DNA of 64,000 nucleotides from Cyrtodaria siliqua (GCA_037043455.1 JAWPHD010003267.1:124001-188000), one strand, 5' to 3'; numbered from the stretch's first letter, positions 48,162-60,343 are shown. The notes: generated from the letters alone by a model not told the origin. Made by a program: numbers and translations.

Positions 48162-48399
48162 GTTCGTGCCATTGTGAAAAAAGCATCCCTTGGTGGACAG
48201 TTCGTAAAATATGGATATTTGGCTTGCTGTCATTTGTTCAAGGTACATATATTGCATTTTTAACCTTTAAATATACATTTGTTAATGCGTAAATCGTCTT
48301 TCTTACCTAAAATGCATAGTTTACGATATACATTGTTACCGTGTCTACTAATATTTTCCTATGATTACAGCCGTTCGTATCCATGTCCACGAACGGTCT
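48162..48399. mobile_element. Short counterpart of the CCGTTCGT-ended element
   Basis: Begins 'gccgttcgtgcc' after a (TA)n run and ends 'ccatgtccacgaacgg'. Its last ~100 bp match 53850-53935 inverted. Carries no coding sequence. Confidence 0.4.
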
Positions 48400-48411
48400 C
48401 AGAATACTCAG

Positions 48412-49146
48412 AATAAAGGGAGATAATATGAACTCACTACGGCAACTTTCGAAAATGGGATCTCGTAAGAGATTCGCGTTCACAAAGCATAATTATATAT
48501 AGGGAGAAATGTTTGTGAGCTACCAAGGACAGACAACCTTCGGACGAACTACGGCAGGGTGAATAGCTATGACGAAATACACAGAAATCAAGCGTATGCA
48601 TTCACTCCCTAAAAAGGATAGCTGCAACACACGTTGATGAACTGTATCTCTACATCATAACACACTCGTCTGTAGGCACAATTAACATATAGACGCATAC
48701 ATACATACAATTATAGCTCATATGAGTGGGCCACATTTAAACATTCAACCACACACAGCTATATTGAGACAGTGACAGTGAAAGGTGGCGGATCTTGGGG
48801 ATACTGTGAATTCAGTAAATATAATAAAGGGAGATAATTTGAACTCACTACGGCAACTTTCGAAATTGGGATCTCGTAAGAGATTCACGTTCACAAAGCA
48901 GAATTATATATAGGGAGAAATTTTTGTGAACTACCAAGGACAGACAACCTTCTGACGAACTACGGCAGGGCACCTAGCTATGACGAGATACACAGAAATC
49001 AAGCGTTTGCATTCACTCCCTAAAAAGGATAGCTGCAACACACGTTGATGAACTGTATCTCTACATCATAACACACTCGTCTGGAGGTACAATTAACATA
49101 TAGACGCATACATACATACAAGTATAGCTCATATGAGTGGGCCACA
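48412..49146 (+). repeat. 411-bp direct duplication at the centre of the inverted arms
   Basis: 'aataaagggagataat' starts units at 48412 and 48823; both contain 'gaccgttc'-free sequence with 'tacggcagggt'/'tacggcagggc' and 'acacgttgatgaactgtatc'. A dispersed relative lies inverted at 34675-34985. Confidence 0.9.
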
Positions 49147-49149
49147 ACT

Positions 49150-50789
49150 GTAAATATGGCTACGCCTATAAAAACAAGCAAGTAAACATAATTGCGGACT
49201 TCTACAGTCGTTTATATTTAAACGCTTTTTAGCAGTCTACGTCAACATTTGATGTTGTAAGTTTATATCAGTTAAAATATATGTTTTTTGAAAGTCTTGC
49301 TGAATCTCTAAAAATCTCGCCAAAATTGCCGAAAACGTTAGGGCGATTTCAAACGCCCTATTTTCCACCAGGCCCTAGTTATGGATGCGTGTATCATAGC
49401 GTAACGAAGAAATCAGAAGCGGGCCGGATGACCGAGGCTAACGTCTCACGTGAAGCCTTAACTTAGATGACATCAGTGATAATTTTAGAGACATTATAAC
49501 CGACATAAGAAGAAATGTGCTCTTTGTGCTATATTCATTAAGATTAATACATTGAACAATCAATTTGGCATGCCATATAAACAAAATTCATTTAATTAAA
49601 AATTGAAAAAAAACACAACATATTGAATTAATCGGCTCTACATCGGCCCGACGTCGGACCTACGTCGGCATATTTTGCCATATAGGCATGCTGTCGTCAT
49701 ATTTTCGGCCCGAGATAGGCATGCTGGCAGCCTGGGTACCTCGTCGTCAGTGTTTTTAGAAACGGTATACATATGTTGTAAAATGTGGCCGTTGTTGACG
49801 GAATAGAGCTCTAAGTTAACCCAAAAAAATATAATAAAACATCATAAACTTCCGTTCAATATTATCACTTACGAAAAAGTAATTTCTTACGTGCGTTTCT
49901 CGAACGTCATCGTAAGTATTTGCGTACGCCTACGATAAAAAAATTGTAAGTTTTCCGTAGGATAATCTTCAATACAAAAGATAAGCATTTTATCGTAGCA
50001 ACGTCGACATCCTGTCGTTATTGAAGAGCACATGTCCCACAAAACTGAGCTTATTAACATAATTTTATATATACTCTATATTTTGAACTTGGAAATCTAT
50101 AATACTATGACACTGCAATATGACATTAATGACGTCAAGAAAAAAGACGTATCTTGACGTCATAATGTAGCACTATGGGGTCATATGACATGCTTGGTAC
50201 ATTTAGTAGCAAGGTCCGGACTTCGCGTTGTGATTTCCATAATTTATTGGTACATTTAAAACAGTCCGAACAATTACAAATTCATAATACGCTGTGAACT
50301 TTTAAGTGTTATATCTATACATATCCGTTTGGTATAGTGGTTTTCAGTACTTCCTGTGTTAACTTCTTAAATAGTCCTAATGTCTTAGGTTCGCAAAGTA
50401 TAATAGTATTTAGAAACGTTCAAATGTCCAATTCCTCAAATTATTATGTAACACTGAAAAACTGCCCTACAATACTAGCCTGCATAGTATATTTTAACTT
50501 ATCCCACACCCTGTCTTAGACTGTGGGGATCCATCTTGCGGATACAAGACCGACTAACTATTGAAACTGACTGTCAACTCCTGAACCACCGACTCTGCTA
50601 GACTTTCCGTGCGCTCCGTATTATACTAGAAGATTACCCAGACTACATTTCTGCAGTTAGTCATGCCCCACATATGGACCTGTAGCTACAGGTTAACGCC
50701 ACGGTGATTACATCATTGTATGCATACATTACCCACAAGACCTTTCGGGGAATGGTCTCCCCTAATATGGCAATACCACTTCACTCCCA
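49150..50789. other. Central spacer, no supported gene
   Basis: Short ORFs only. 49630-49740 has clustered 'gacgtcggacctacgtcggc' and 'ataggcatgctg' repeats of unknown class. Confidence 0.5.
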
Positions 50790-52085
50790 GAATTAAAATA
50801 TTCCAAAAAATTCAAGAGAAACTAAGTTTAGAGCAGGTAACAATAACAGATGTTCAGATTATTAACCAACAACTGACTGATAGTATTAGGAAACTCCCAT
50901 TGCATGATCAGTTATAAGAGGGATTAACAGGATTGTACGTTAACTCTAATGTGTGTTACAATTATAAACTGTTATTAGGTTAAGTACAATGGCGAAGTAC
51001 AAGTTAAGTATAAGGGCCTGGTTAAGTACGAGGCCGTAGTGTAACATTTCCTTTCCCACTTAGATGAACTATTTTGATTAATCCAAAGATTTCTAACTGA
51101 GTCTTTCACTACAACAAATCATAATGTGTTTGCTAATGTTCATCACTGTGATTTCTGCATAGCGTTCATATATATTTCCGTTACTACAAAACGTCTGTCT
51201 AAATCAGTAGATATAACACTCAATGATTTATTCACTATATATTTTCACATATTAACACAGCTAAATCAGTCTTTTCTCCGTCGATATCGATAATCTGGTT
51301 AGGCTCAATCCAACATACAATGTTCGATTCCGTGATAATCCGAGAATTATTGAATTTTACGTCACTCAGAATACCTCGTTTTTCGAAATTGTTCACTGCC
51401 TAAATAATTCCAATAAACGCAGTTCCCCTTTAACATTTCGTACGTCGTATGTATTTACCATTCCAAGGTCAATATACTTCTGCTGCCAAGTACAAGGTAA
51501 GTCATTGATATTTATTAGACTTCCTATCTTGATATCGGTTGATGTTATTTCCAATTACCAATAAATGAATTATACAGTATCTTCTTTATAAATAAAATAC
51601 ATGAATACATCGGATACAAGTCCACGCACTACATTTTATCTATTGATTGTATGTGTAGTTCGATTGATGAACTTCAACGACGCGTCTGTCGATTCTTCTC
51701 TTCTTTCCCGTCGGTGCAGGCGAATACGTTCTCTCCTTATGCCAAATTTAGACTTCTCAAACTTAGTTGAACACCGACTGTCTTTTATATCGCATGAGCG
51801 AATACCGAATTAAGATATACCGATAGCTCATCAGCAATCATAAAACATATTCTGCCTTTAATTACATCAACCAGAAAATTCCAGAGAAACTAAGTTTAGA
51901 TCAGGTAAACAATAACCTGTATTCAGATGATTAACGAACAGCTAGCTGACAGTAGTAGGAAACTCCCATTGCATGATCAGTTATAAGAGGGATTAACAGG
52001 ATTGTACGTTAACTCTAACATGTCTAATGTGTGTTACATTTATAAACTGTTATTAGGTTAAGTACAATGGCGAGGCCGTAGTGTT
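50790..52085 (+). repeat. ~200-bp direct repeat pair in central region
   Basis: 50790-50990 and 51880-52085 share 'gagaaactaagtttaga', 'aaactcccattgcatgatca', 'gggattaacaggattgtacg'. The ~890 bp between holds no recognised gene. Confidence 0.88.
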
Positions 52086-53369
52086 ACCACAATGAACACC
52101 ATACGTCGATTTTTAACTTTGTTACTGAGTCGTTAATTGGATGTTGTACACTTTACTTCAAAGGTATTTCATGTTCTCTTGAACGCGCGATTATTGTGGC
52201 AGGCCAATGGCGAAGAGCTGCCTTTACGCTGAAAACTGGGGTTGCTCATTATTTTACCTTAAACAAAATGGGTACGCCCCTCGATTTGGTCACAATATCA
52301 AGTAATTATAAGACTCATCCCTCGGTTAAATTTTCTTAAAATGTTCAAATGTTTAAATATGTTCTGTATCATTTTAAAGAGCGATTCTAATGCCTTCTGA
52401 TGCATTTGATTATTATGCAGTTCCTGTTATAAGTGGATTCAAAAGTCCATTTATAAAGCTAAGAACCTACGATTTTAACATTTTAACGCGTGACACAAAA
52501 TAATTTCAAACGGCCAACATATGCTAAAATATCTCCGTTTGTTGTAGGTTGATTTTAATAAAATTTGTATTGCTGCCTGCAGAATTTAAATATTTCATTT
52601 GATGCCAATGTTTACACCCTTTTCCCTTTTCAACTTCGCTGAGACTGAAAAACAAATTGACGTCGTAAACGTGTAACACTGTCGAAAAAAATATATGCTC
52701 TCTAATAGTACAATTGCTTTCCTTTGTTTCAGCTATTGTCCATCACTCAGCGACGTTTATTGTTACCCTCCCCCCACCCCTTAGTTATAATTATGCCATT
52801 TGAAAAAGTTGATTGTTTGTACACTTAAAAGTCAAAGTGAACTTATCGATCGCTAAATTCATAAGTTTGAAATACATGTTTCACGATAGCTGCATGAATT
52901 TGTATTAATACCACCAAAACACACATAAAATCAGTATAAATAGCTTTAATAACCATCCAGGCCAAACCCCAAAAACGTAGCTTCGAATTTAAAAATACCA
53001 ACGGATATTTTTTATCATTTTACATTTTACGCATAATCTATCATGGGTATTTCAAAAATCCACGAATAAACGTACACGTTTAATCGGCACATGTACATGC
53101 ATTAGTAAATGACCTGAATGCCTGGCTTAGAGTTTTGATACACGGTTTTGTATTGTAATTTTGCCGTTATTTAGCGCGTTTGTTTCTTTAAATACTAGAT
53201 CTACTGGTACATTAGATATATGATTTGTCTTTCATAATTATTTAATTTAAATTATTCGATACAGAGTCTAGACTATTTGTGTCCATTTGTTAAAAGTCGT
53301 GCAGGTATACTAAAACAATCACTGACGTCATCTAAGGTAAGGCTTCGCTCGAGACGTGAACACATTAGT
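52086..53369. other. Central spacer, nothing recognised
   Basis: AT-rich. No repeats matched elsewhere in the window and no ORF worth listing. Confidence 0.5.
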
Positions 53370-53647
53370 AGTTCCGCCTTAATTCCATTAAGCAATGGGA
53401 AAGCTTATACTTGCAGGATTTTATAACAGATATTTCGACAATATAACATTTTTAAAAACATTGTTTAATGAAAAAAAAATGCGATAACCTGTTTAAAATT
53501 ATCTATTAAATATTTCAGTTTTACAATATGCAAACTTTGTAAGCCGACTTTAAGGCTTTATTTTATACCCCAGTTTTCGCTTCTTGGAGAAGGGGTTGGA
53601 TGGGGTATGAAAGTTAATATTTGGACCACGTAATGCGTGACGTAATA
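53370..53647 (-). repeat. Dispersed repeat, partner of 37750-38050
   Basis: 'gagaaggggttggatggggt' and 'gcgataacctgttt' are the inverse of the intron-8 copy. Confidence 0.8.
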
Positions 53648-54682
53648 TTATCAAATACCTGACGTCAAATTTTAACAAGATAAATGGTTCACCGATTAAT
53701 AAACCTACTTAGAATACACCTATTTAGATCTAAATCTATTATTTCATGAATATAATTGCATTGGGCATGTTGGGTTCCTTTTGAATGAAAAATAACAGCC
53801 GTTCGTAGACATCAAGATATATATATGTATGTCAGTGAGTGTTCTGCGACCGTTCGTGGACATGGCTACGAACGGCGGTAATCGGAAAGTTAGTAGACAC
53901 GGGAAATATGTATATCCTAAACTATGCATTTTAAGTCCCCTATAAGCGTATATGCAAAGAGTGTGCCGAGCCGAAAACACGTATGGGTAAGACACCGATG
54001 AATTAACTGGTTCTCAGCCGAACAGTACGCAATGTGCAATAATACAATTTGGCATATAGGAAACGCTATTCTTGTTTTCACTTCGATGTAAGATACTTTG
54101 AATACTACTTTCTTGAAAATATAAATGATAGGTACATCAATCAGATCGGCGTGTGTTGTATTATCTATTACAAAGACGAAAGGAAAACGTGCGCAATAAT
54201 TGCACAAAACCGTGTTTTCTCCGTTTTGTTTAAATTATATTTTTACCCATTCCTTTCTGAATGCAACGAATAATTATTTCCATAACAGGCTGATAATGTA
54301 AATAAGGTCAACATTCTATTTTAATATCACAAAAGTCGCAAACGTTAACAATAGACAGTTTTCTATTTTGTATTGGTGCACAAACGAAGTCTGTGTGCTT
54401 TGTATATGTTTCTACCATACGGTGTCTTGGTGCATAGACGACATATTTTCTTTCTCTCTTTCTGAGACATCGCATTTCCTTAATTCTTTCTGTATTAACT
54501 GACATGATATCAAGCAATTTCCATTGGGAAGCAGCTTGTTAAAGATCTGTGTTTAACTCCGAAACTGAAGTTATATATATCTCTTTCCATCATTTACAAA
54601 TTTCCTCTCTTGTTTGATCGATAGTGAGAAGCTCAACTTCTAATCGGTTTACCTTTTCCATGAGAGATGGCTGCGACTCATG

Positions 54683-55627
54683 TCAGGTTAGGTAATAAGA
54701 AATCCTTTTCAATAGATTAAATTTTAATACAAATGTATTGCATGTTTTAGATATATGAATTTTCCACGATAATGATTCATCAGCGTATATGCCTAGTAAC
54801 GTTTGTACTTTTACATTTTGAATAGCTGTGTAATTTATTTTAAGCAACAACTCTGCACAGTTTGCTAAATGTTTGTTTGAACCAAGTATCATACAAGTTG
54901 ACATTATGGGATTAATAACCATATTATTTATCATACACCACTAATTAACCTTTTTGTAAATCTGCTTGCAATTCGGTTTGAATACACTATGCTGATTTCC
55001 CAAATGCATACAGTGTTGTATCATCTGCATACATATCTACATTGGTTTGTTCAGTATACAAGGGAATGTCATTAACACATAACGAAAAGATTAGCGGACC
55101 TATTATTGAACCCTGAGGTACTACATAAGTAACAGGAAGAGCATTTGAAATTGAGTCGCCGATCTTAACTACTTGGCTTCTGTTGTTTGAAAGATTAGAC
55201 TCAAATAATTTAATTGATTTTCTGAAAAACGATACAGTTTTAATTTTAACAAAAGGATTTCGTGATCAATCAAATCAAAGGCTTTACAAAGATCTAAGAA
55301 AAGTGTGCCTTCAAGATTTCCTGAAGCTATTTCCTTAAGCCATTTATCAACAATGTATATAATTGCCGTTTGACACGAATGTTTTTTTCGAAAACCTGAT
55401 TGGTGTCCATATATTAGTTTTGTCTTCTTGAAGGAGATATGAATTTGATTAGCAATGAATCTCTCAAATAGTTTTGATATTGTTGGAAGTATTGAAATAG
55501 GTCTGTGATTATTTGCATCATCTATGTTACCTGTCAAGGGTATAGGAAGAACACATGCTTCCTTAAGTTTATCTGGAAAAACTCCAATCATCAGATAAAG
55601 AGATATTGCATTCATCATGTTCATCAT
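54683..55627 (-). pseudogene. Non-LTR retrotransposon reverse transcriptase, broken
   Basis: Minus strand. 55627-55169 reads 'HRPISILPTISKLFERFI', 'HQSGFRKKHSCQTAI', 'GTLFLDLCKAFDLIDHEI': RT palm/finger motifs with the first catalytic Asp. After a frameshift near 55170-55190 another frame continues 'VVPQGSIIGPLIFSL' and 'DMYADDTTLYAFG', the YADD catalytic box (about 55100-54990). In-frame stops follow, then a third open stretch (54934-54683) reads 'VQTLLGIYADESLSWKIHI', typical of the RT C-terminal part. No endonuclease domain or intact ORF is present. Type looks CR1/Jockey-like, but the clade is not assignable by eye. The domain call is firm and the element is dead. Confidence 0.88.
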
Positions 55628-55696
55628 CAGATAAAGAGATATTGTATGTAGTTAGAAGTACTGGACCACTATCTTCTGAACCTGTGTCTCCATAAA

Positions 55697-56071
55697 TCAT
55701 CGTTTCTTCTCACATGTCCGAAGTTCAAAAATAGTACTTTTCATTTGCACAGTATCACTAAATAACTGCTTTTGGACGGACTTTGTTGGTGTGTTTAATT
55801 TCAAGATATTTCGCACAGAGCTGTCAGTGCTCGATTTCGTTGGTACTTGCAATTTTCCAGTTTCTGTATTAAACTTAAAATTTTGTCTTTTGCCAATTAT
55901 ATTATTTCCTTTTAGATTAAACGTGCGTCTTTGATATGTTAGACCACCGTCAAGGGCATTTGGCCACAACATGGAAACATTTTCCTCCTTATGCACTTCG
56001 ACACAGTGTAATATTGCGTCATTCGTCGTTGTAAATGAATAACGACAGTAGCTGCATATTGTTACCCCATT
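55697..56071 (-). pseudogene. C2H2-type zinc-finger exon or gene remnant
   Basis: After an acceptor-like 'cttcatttcag' the minus strand is open for 124 codons to a TGA. Near its start it has C-x2-C-x12-H-x4-H with Phe and Leu at the usual core spacing ('CSYCRYSF', then 'ILHCVEVH'). The rest ('LTYQRRTFNLKG', 'KLQVPTKSSTDSS') is hydrophilic and unrecognised. It lies directly upstream of the RT remnant on the same strand. Open stretches at about 54690-54297 (-), such as 'EKVNRLEVELLTIDQTREE', may belong to the same broken gene. It could be transposon cargo or a captured host exon. Confidence 0.4.
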
Positions 56072-56445
56072 CTGAAATGAAGAATGACTTCAGACAGGAA
56101 CCAATACATCTAAATGTGACTTCGTTAATGCACCAATACGAACGGCTGGATTCAGTAGTATATATATATATATATATTCCCGTTTTCAGCGATATGTAAC
56201 TTGTGTACCCACTCCCCTACCCTAAACAAGAGGCTGATTCTTTAGAACATATTTTCTGTATCTAAGGATATCTTTAAATGAATGAAAATCCTACAAAAAC
56301 TTCTCTTTTGTTGGAAGTGGAAGTGTCAGTTAAATTTTCATAATTAGTCCATAAATCAGCGATTTGTATGATATCTTTCCCCCAAAAAAACAAACTCTTT
56401 CATTTTTGTTCATTTCGAAGATTCCTTTTATTTACATAAATACAT

Positions 56446-56902
56446 AGAGGATATTTGTTGTTTTTGAGTGAATAACATATTTTATTTCATCGAGAAGTGA
56501 GAAAACTTTGAGATGAAATAAAATATGTTATTCACGACAAAACAACAAATTTTCTTTTTATTTTATGATTTTACAAACAATTATTTAAGCAATTTCAGTA
56601 ACTAAACTGTTTTACACACCTGGCTACGCGCCCTGTTCACGATGACGTAATGAAACGTTACATGACGTCACTTTTTTGAAACCGTTAACGTCATAGAAAG
56701 AAAGTAATTAAATAAAAAGTGGATTTAACAGTACAACAGTTGGAATATCTTTTGAGTCGTGTTACTGTGCATCTGTGTTGGTTGTACATTAAAAAAGTAG
56801 TCCCGGCAGCTACTGTGGAAATAAAACTCTATATTCCACAGTGTGGAATAACACTTTTATTTCACTGATAAAATACAGTATTTCATTGCTCATCATAAAA
56901 TA
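56446..56902. mobile_element. ~455-bp hairpin-rich insert, right arm only
   Basis: The left-arm sequence around 47825 is continuous where this block intervenes. It contains a palindrome at 56456-56560 ('gaataacatattttatttca' and complement) and a second near 56815-56870. Probably a MITE. Confidence 0.7.
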
Positions 56903-56989
56903 TAATAGACAACATTCAGAAGTTTGAGCTTCCTAATATTACAGTGATAATTATATACTCCTTAAAATTTAGTACAAAAAACAACCAAA

Positions 56990-57008
56990 CCCCCCCCCCC
57001 CCCCCTTC
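56990..57008 (+). repeat. Poly-C tract
   Basis: About 17 C followed by 'ttcccccca'; the left arm has no such tract. Confidence 0.95.
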
Positions 57009-57469
57009 CCCCCACCAAAAAAAACAACAACAGAAAACAACAATAATAATTACTTAATCTTTCATATTTTGCATTACATATCCATGTGATAAGTTAATAC
57101 TTTTGGGTCAAGTAACGCTTGTTAAATAATAAAATCAAACTTTAAAACTGCAAAAAGACAGAAAAAATTTCAACAATGTCACACTTAAAAAGTAATACAA
57201 ATAAAATCATGGTCGTTAAACTATTTTGAGGAGTACATATAACAAATTATTCCAGTTTTAAGCAATTTTGTTTTCTTCAAATTTGTGTATTTTTAATTTT
57301 TTTTGCCCAGACAAAATGTGTTAAGCTACCGTTTCAGAAAAAACTGTCATGGCTATATCTTTCTTATTAAGATATATCTAAAATGTGGTATAATTAAATT
57401 TTGCCTGTTGAGTTGGTACAGAAATACCGAAAATCTGAATAGTCATATGGACTAATACTGAAAGCTGTA

Positions 57470-57695
57470 AATATGAAAGTTATTTACGAACTCTTCCGTG
57501 ACAAGAACTGTCACAACCTGACATCTATGGTGACGCCTCTTACACACTTCTTAAGATCTTTGGTCATAATCACTTTCATAACTTTTTTTATTAAACTTGT
57601 TAAAACGTTTGTCAAAGGAGGTTATGACCCTATCATTTTGCAACGCATTGCATGTTTAGGGACTGAGCCATTTACAATTTGCCTTTGATTATGAG
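57470..57695 (-). repeat. R1 end fragment (right arm)
   Basis: Reverse complement of 47310-47515: 'aggttatgaccctatcattt', 'tgcatgtttagggact'. The short ORF here is repeat sequence. Confidence 0.85.
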
Positions 57696-57724
57696 CTTGT
57701 TAAACACCAGTTTGGGTATATCCT

Positions 57725-57951
57725 GGGCCCAGTTGTTCAAAGATCGGTTAACTTAACCGAGCTTTAAGTCAAAATTTCAAATCTCTCTGAATTTCCGATA
57801 AATTAATATTTCTACCAGAAATTGAGCATGTGAAAGCATTGTGTTAAGTAAAATCTTTTAGTAGTACAAAACATATTTTTATGAGAAAATATACTTTGAA
57901 AATTTACACTAACCAAGGATTAAGCTAACCGATCTTTGAACAACTGGACCC
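57725..57951. mobile_element. 227-bp MITE with 32-bp TIRs
   Basis: Left 'gggcccagttgttcaaagat' and, inverted, right 'gggtccagttgttcaaagat', both continuing 'cggtta'; two mismatches in 32 bp by hand count. Confidence 0.85.
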
Positions 57952-57989
57952 TGATCTTACACTGATCAATTCCCTGGCCAGCTCTTTGC

Positions 57990-59506
57990 TTCATATAAAA
58001 AATACGGATATAGCGAACTCAGATATAGTGAATTCTCGGTTATAGCGAAGCAATTTTGCATTTATATTCAAAGAAACCAGCGTAATGTTGTTTTTTTGTT
58101 TGTTTTTTATTATTATACCGAATCAGTCATTTTTGTTTACAATACCTTCGGTATATTTCGGTATTTTCCGATATCAAACGTAAGCCCGGTAAAAGAAATA
58201 GATCGCACGGTCATACTGCATGTAGCCTCAAATGGATATGAACACGAAAGGCGATACACTCAATAATGTATTATAATAACCATACTTTATGCAATAAAAA
58301 CAAATTGAAAAAATACAGTAGATTACTCAAAATGCTTTATTCAATACACACATGATAGATACGGTAGTCTAGATCATCTGCGACGCTTACTTGTTTACAA
58401 GACAAACGTCTAGAACAGTCCTCCTGAACAAAGTTTTATTTTTGTCGATACACTGGTAAGGTTTCTGATTGGCTGAGATGGAAAAGCAGCTATCCAAGAT
58501 ATACAGAAAGGCAGAAAGACAATAAATATATATATACAAACAAAGAGGGAAACTTCATCATTATATCGACAAACTAAATGCGGATGGTCAGAAATACCTT
58601 AATAAAAAAATAATAATTACGGTCACGTGGTTGAAGTTTCGAATTTATTTCTGCACAACTGGTCAAGACGTTTGTATTTACAATCAAGCATCGAAGATGA
58701 TCAAGACTATAGATACGGATAAACTATCTGCGGTCACTCAATAATGTATTATAATAACCATACTTTATGCAATAAAAACAAATTGAAAAAATACAGTAGA
58801 TTACTCAAAATGCTTTATTCAATACACAAATGATAGATACGGTAGTCTAGATCATCTGCGACGCTTACTTGTTTACAAGACAAACGTCTAGAACAGTCCT
58901 CCTGAACAAAGTTTTATTTTTGTCGATACACTGGTAAGGTTTCTGATTGGCTGAGATGGAAAAGCAGCTATCCAAGATATACAGAAAGGCAGAAAGACAA
59001 TAAATATATATATACAAACAAAGAGGGAAACTTCATCATTATATCGACAAACTAAATGCGGATGGTCAGAAATACCTTAATAAAAAAATAATAATTACGG
59101 TCACGTGGTTGAAGTTTCGAATTTATTTCTGCACAACTGGTCAAGACGTTTGTATTTACAATCAAGCATCGAAGATGATCAAGACTCTAGATACGGATAA
59201 ACTATCTGCGGTCACATAGTTGATGCACGTCCGGTGCAGTCAAGCTCAAATCAGTACACTTCCTGTTTTGCAATGATGACTCGTCAATAGTCTTCGACGC
59301 TTGACTGTAAATACAAACAGTTTGTCTCGAAAACAAGCAAGCGTCGCAGATGATTTAGACTAGATTCGTCAGCAAACCACCTTTGCTATAAGAATTCGTT
59401 ATTATATTTATTGTCCCGAATTCGTTATACGGATATAGCGAACATCGGTTATAGCGGAGTATTTGTTGAGGTCCCCGGGAATTCGTTATAAACAGGTTTT
59501 ACTGTA
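57990..59506. mobile_element. Tigger/pogo-like non-autonomous element
   Basis: The right end read inverted, 'cagtaaaacctgtttataac' then 'gaattcccggggacc', is a pogo/Tigger-style terminus. Both flanks carry 'cggatatagcgaac' and 'cggttatagcg'. The extreme left terminus seems missing. No transposase frame is seen. Absent from the corresponding left-arm site. Confidence 0.65.
58257..59212 (+). repeat. 478-bp near-perfect tandem duplication
   Basis: 58257-58734 and 58735-59212 differ at only about two positions by eye. Nested inside the Tigger-like element. Each unit has inverted 'gatcatctgcgacgcttac'-like motifs at its ends. Confidence 0.95.
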
Positions 59507-59579
59507 TGTACTATTTAGTTCGAACTTATTTAATTTTACATGAACTGTAACGAAAGATCTCTGAATTTATTTGAATCAC

Positions 59580-59720
59580 TGTCTTAGAACCTGTGTAGAA
59601 CAGTTCTAAATGCAGATAACGTGTATTGCTCAGGGACACAACGCATAATTACATTCATTGCGGGGATTGAACCCACGACCCGTCGATCTTCAACCACTGG
59701 ACCGCAGCGCTACATATATG
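59580..59720 (-). mobile_element. tRNA-derived SINE, family D, right arm
   Basis: The reverse complement has 'gtccagtggttgaagatc', box B 'gggttcaatccc', 'gtccctgagcaatacacg'. It marks the colinear point just before the arm-specific Tigger-like insertion. Confidence 0.7.
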
Positions 59721-59849
59721 TACTATTTAAATAAACCTTTTGCAGAAGCAACATTTGGCAAAAACATGCGATTTAAACAGTAGTTTGTAGTTTACTATTA
59801 TATATATATACATATAATAACTCTGTCCTATTTCGTTATAGAACCACTA

Positions 59850-60040
59850 TGCGGCTGGCGTGGCCCAGTCGATAGCAGGATTGACTTGAAATTCGGATGG
59901 TAAATCGGATAGTAACGTAACCAGTGCTGTCCCATGTATCGGAGTATATCCTCCGAGCACGTTAACGAACCATGGGCATCTATTTGTTGGTAAGCGTACG
60001 GCATGGTGGCTATAATGTACTGATTGACTATCAAATAACA
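59850..60040 (+). mobile_element. SINE (family B-related), right arm
   Basis: Same element as 43140-43315 in inverted position: 'ctggcgtggcccagtcgata', 'gctgtcccatgtatcgg', 'cctccgagcacgttaa'. The box B region is deleted or diverged. Confidence 0.72.
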
Positions 60041-60250
60041 CACCATTGAACTCGTTATATATCTACTGACGTCGTCAGACCACGCCTTGAATGATGCATT
60101 CGGGAACACTTTGTAATAAAACGAGTTGTAATACATATATCTTGTAATAATTCTAGGTGCATTTCAGTAAATCATAAATATGAGAAAGTAGATGTGTTTT
60201 AAAACTTTTTATTTCTGCCACATACAACTGGCTATACACTTCAGTATGTC

Positions 60251-60343
60251 TTAGTCTGAACACTTCCACTTGTAGTTCGTGCATTTCCACTTCGCTGGTA
60301 TCTGATGTCGTTTTAACACCGGCGTTGTTACCTGAATCCATTT
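60251..60343 (-). CDS. slc6a1-like: Second SLC6 copy, exon 14 and stop
   Basis: Acceptor 'tttatttcag', then '[14 protein letters not shown]' to 'KWKCSD' and TAA at 60253-60251. One replacement (Lys to Tyr in 'CTNYK') and one silent change versus the + copy. Confidence 0.85.
   Translation of the reverse strand, partial: KWIQVTTPVLKRHQIPAKWKCTNYKWKCSD

Larger units (their letters stand above)
40600..48410 (+). repeat. Left arm of large inverted segmental duplication
   Basis: Matches the right arm in inverted, colinear order: exon 12 (40701 to 63920), intron-12 SINE (41294 to 63344), exon 13, satellites (42150-42405 to 60865-62215), exon 14 (42857 to 60343), SINEs (43140-43315 to 59850-60040; 43785-43985 to 59520-59720), repeat tail and flank (47310-48170 to 56130-57690), and 48290-48410 to 53830-53940. 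About 43990-47300 has no partner that I could see. Confidence 0.88.
53850..56145. mobile_element. Composite element with CCGTTCGT...ACGAACGG ends
   Basis: The 8-mer CCGTTCGT near 53850 (a second one at about 53799) and its complement at about 56137 bracket the C2H2-like and RT remnants. In the left arm of the inverted duplication the same flanks enclose only ~240 bp (48162-48399), again bounded by CCGTTCGT and ACGAACGG. The exact termini and a target-site duplication are uncertain. Confidence 0.45.

Noticed and set aside
50720..50917. ORF 'KIQEKLSLEQVTITDVQII' as a gene fragment
   Set aside because: Part of a non-coding direct repeat; the second copy at 51880 has a disrupted frame and no known domain is visible.
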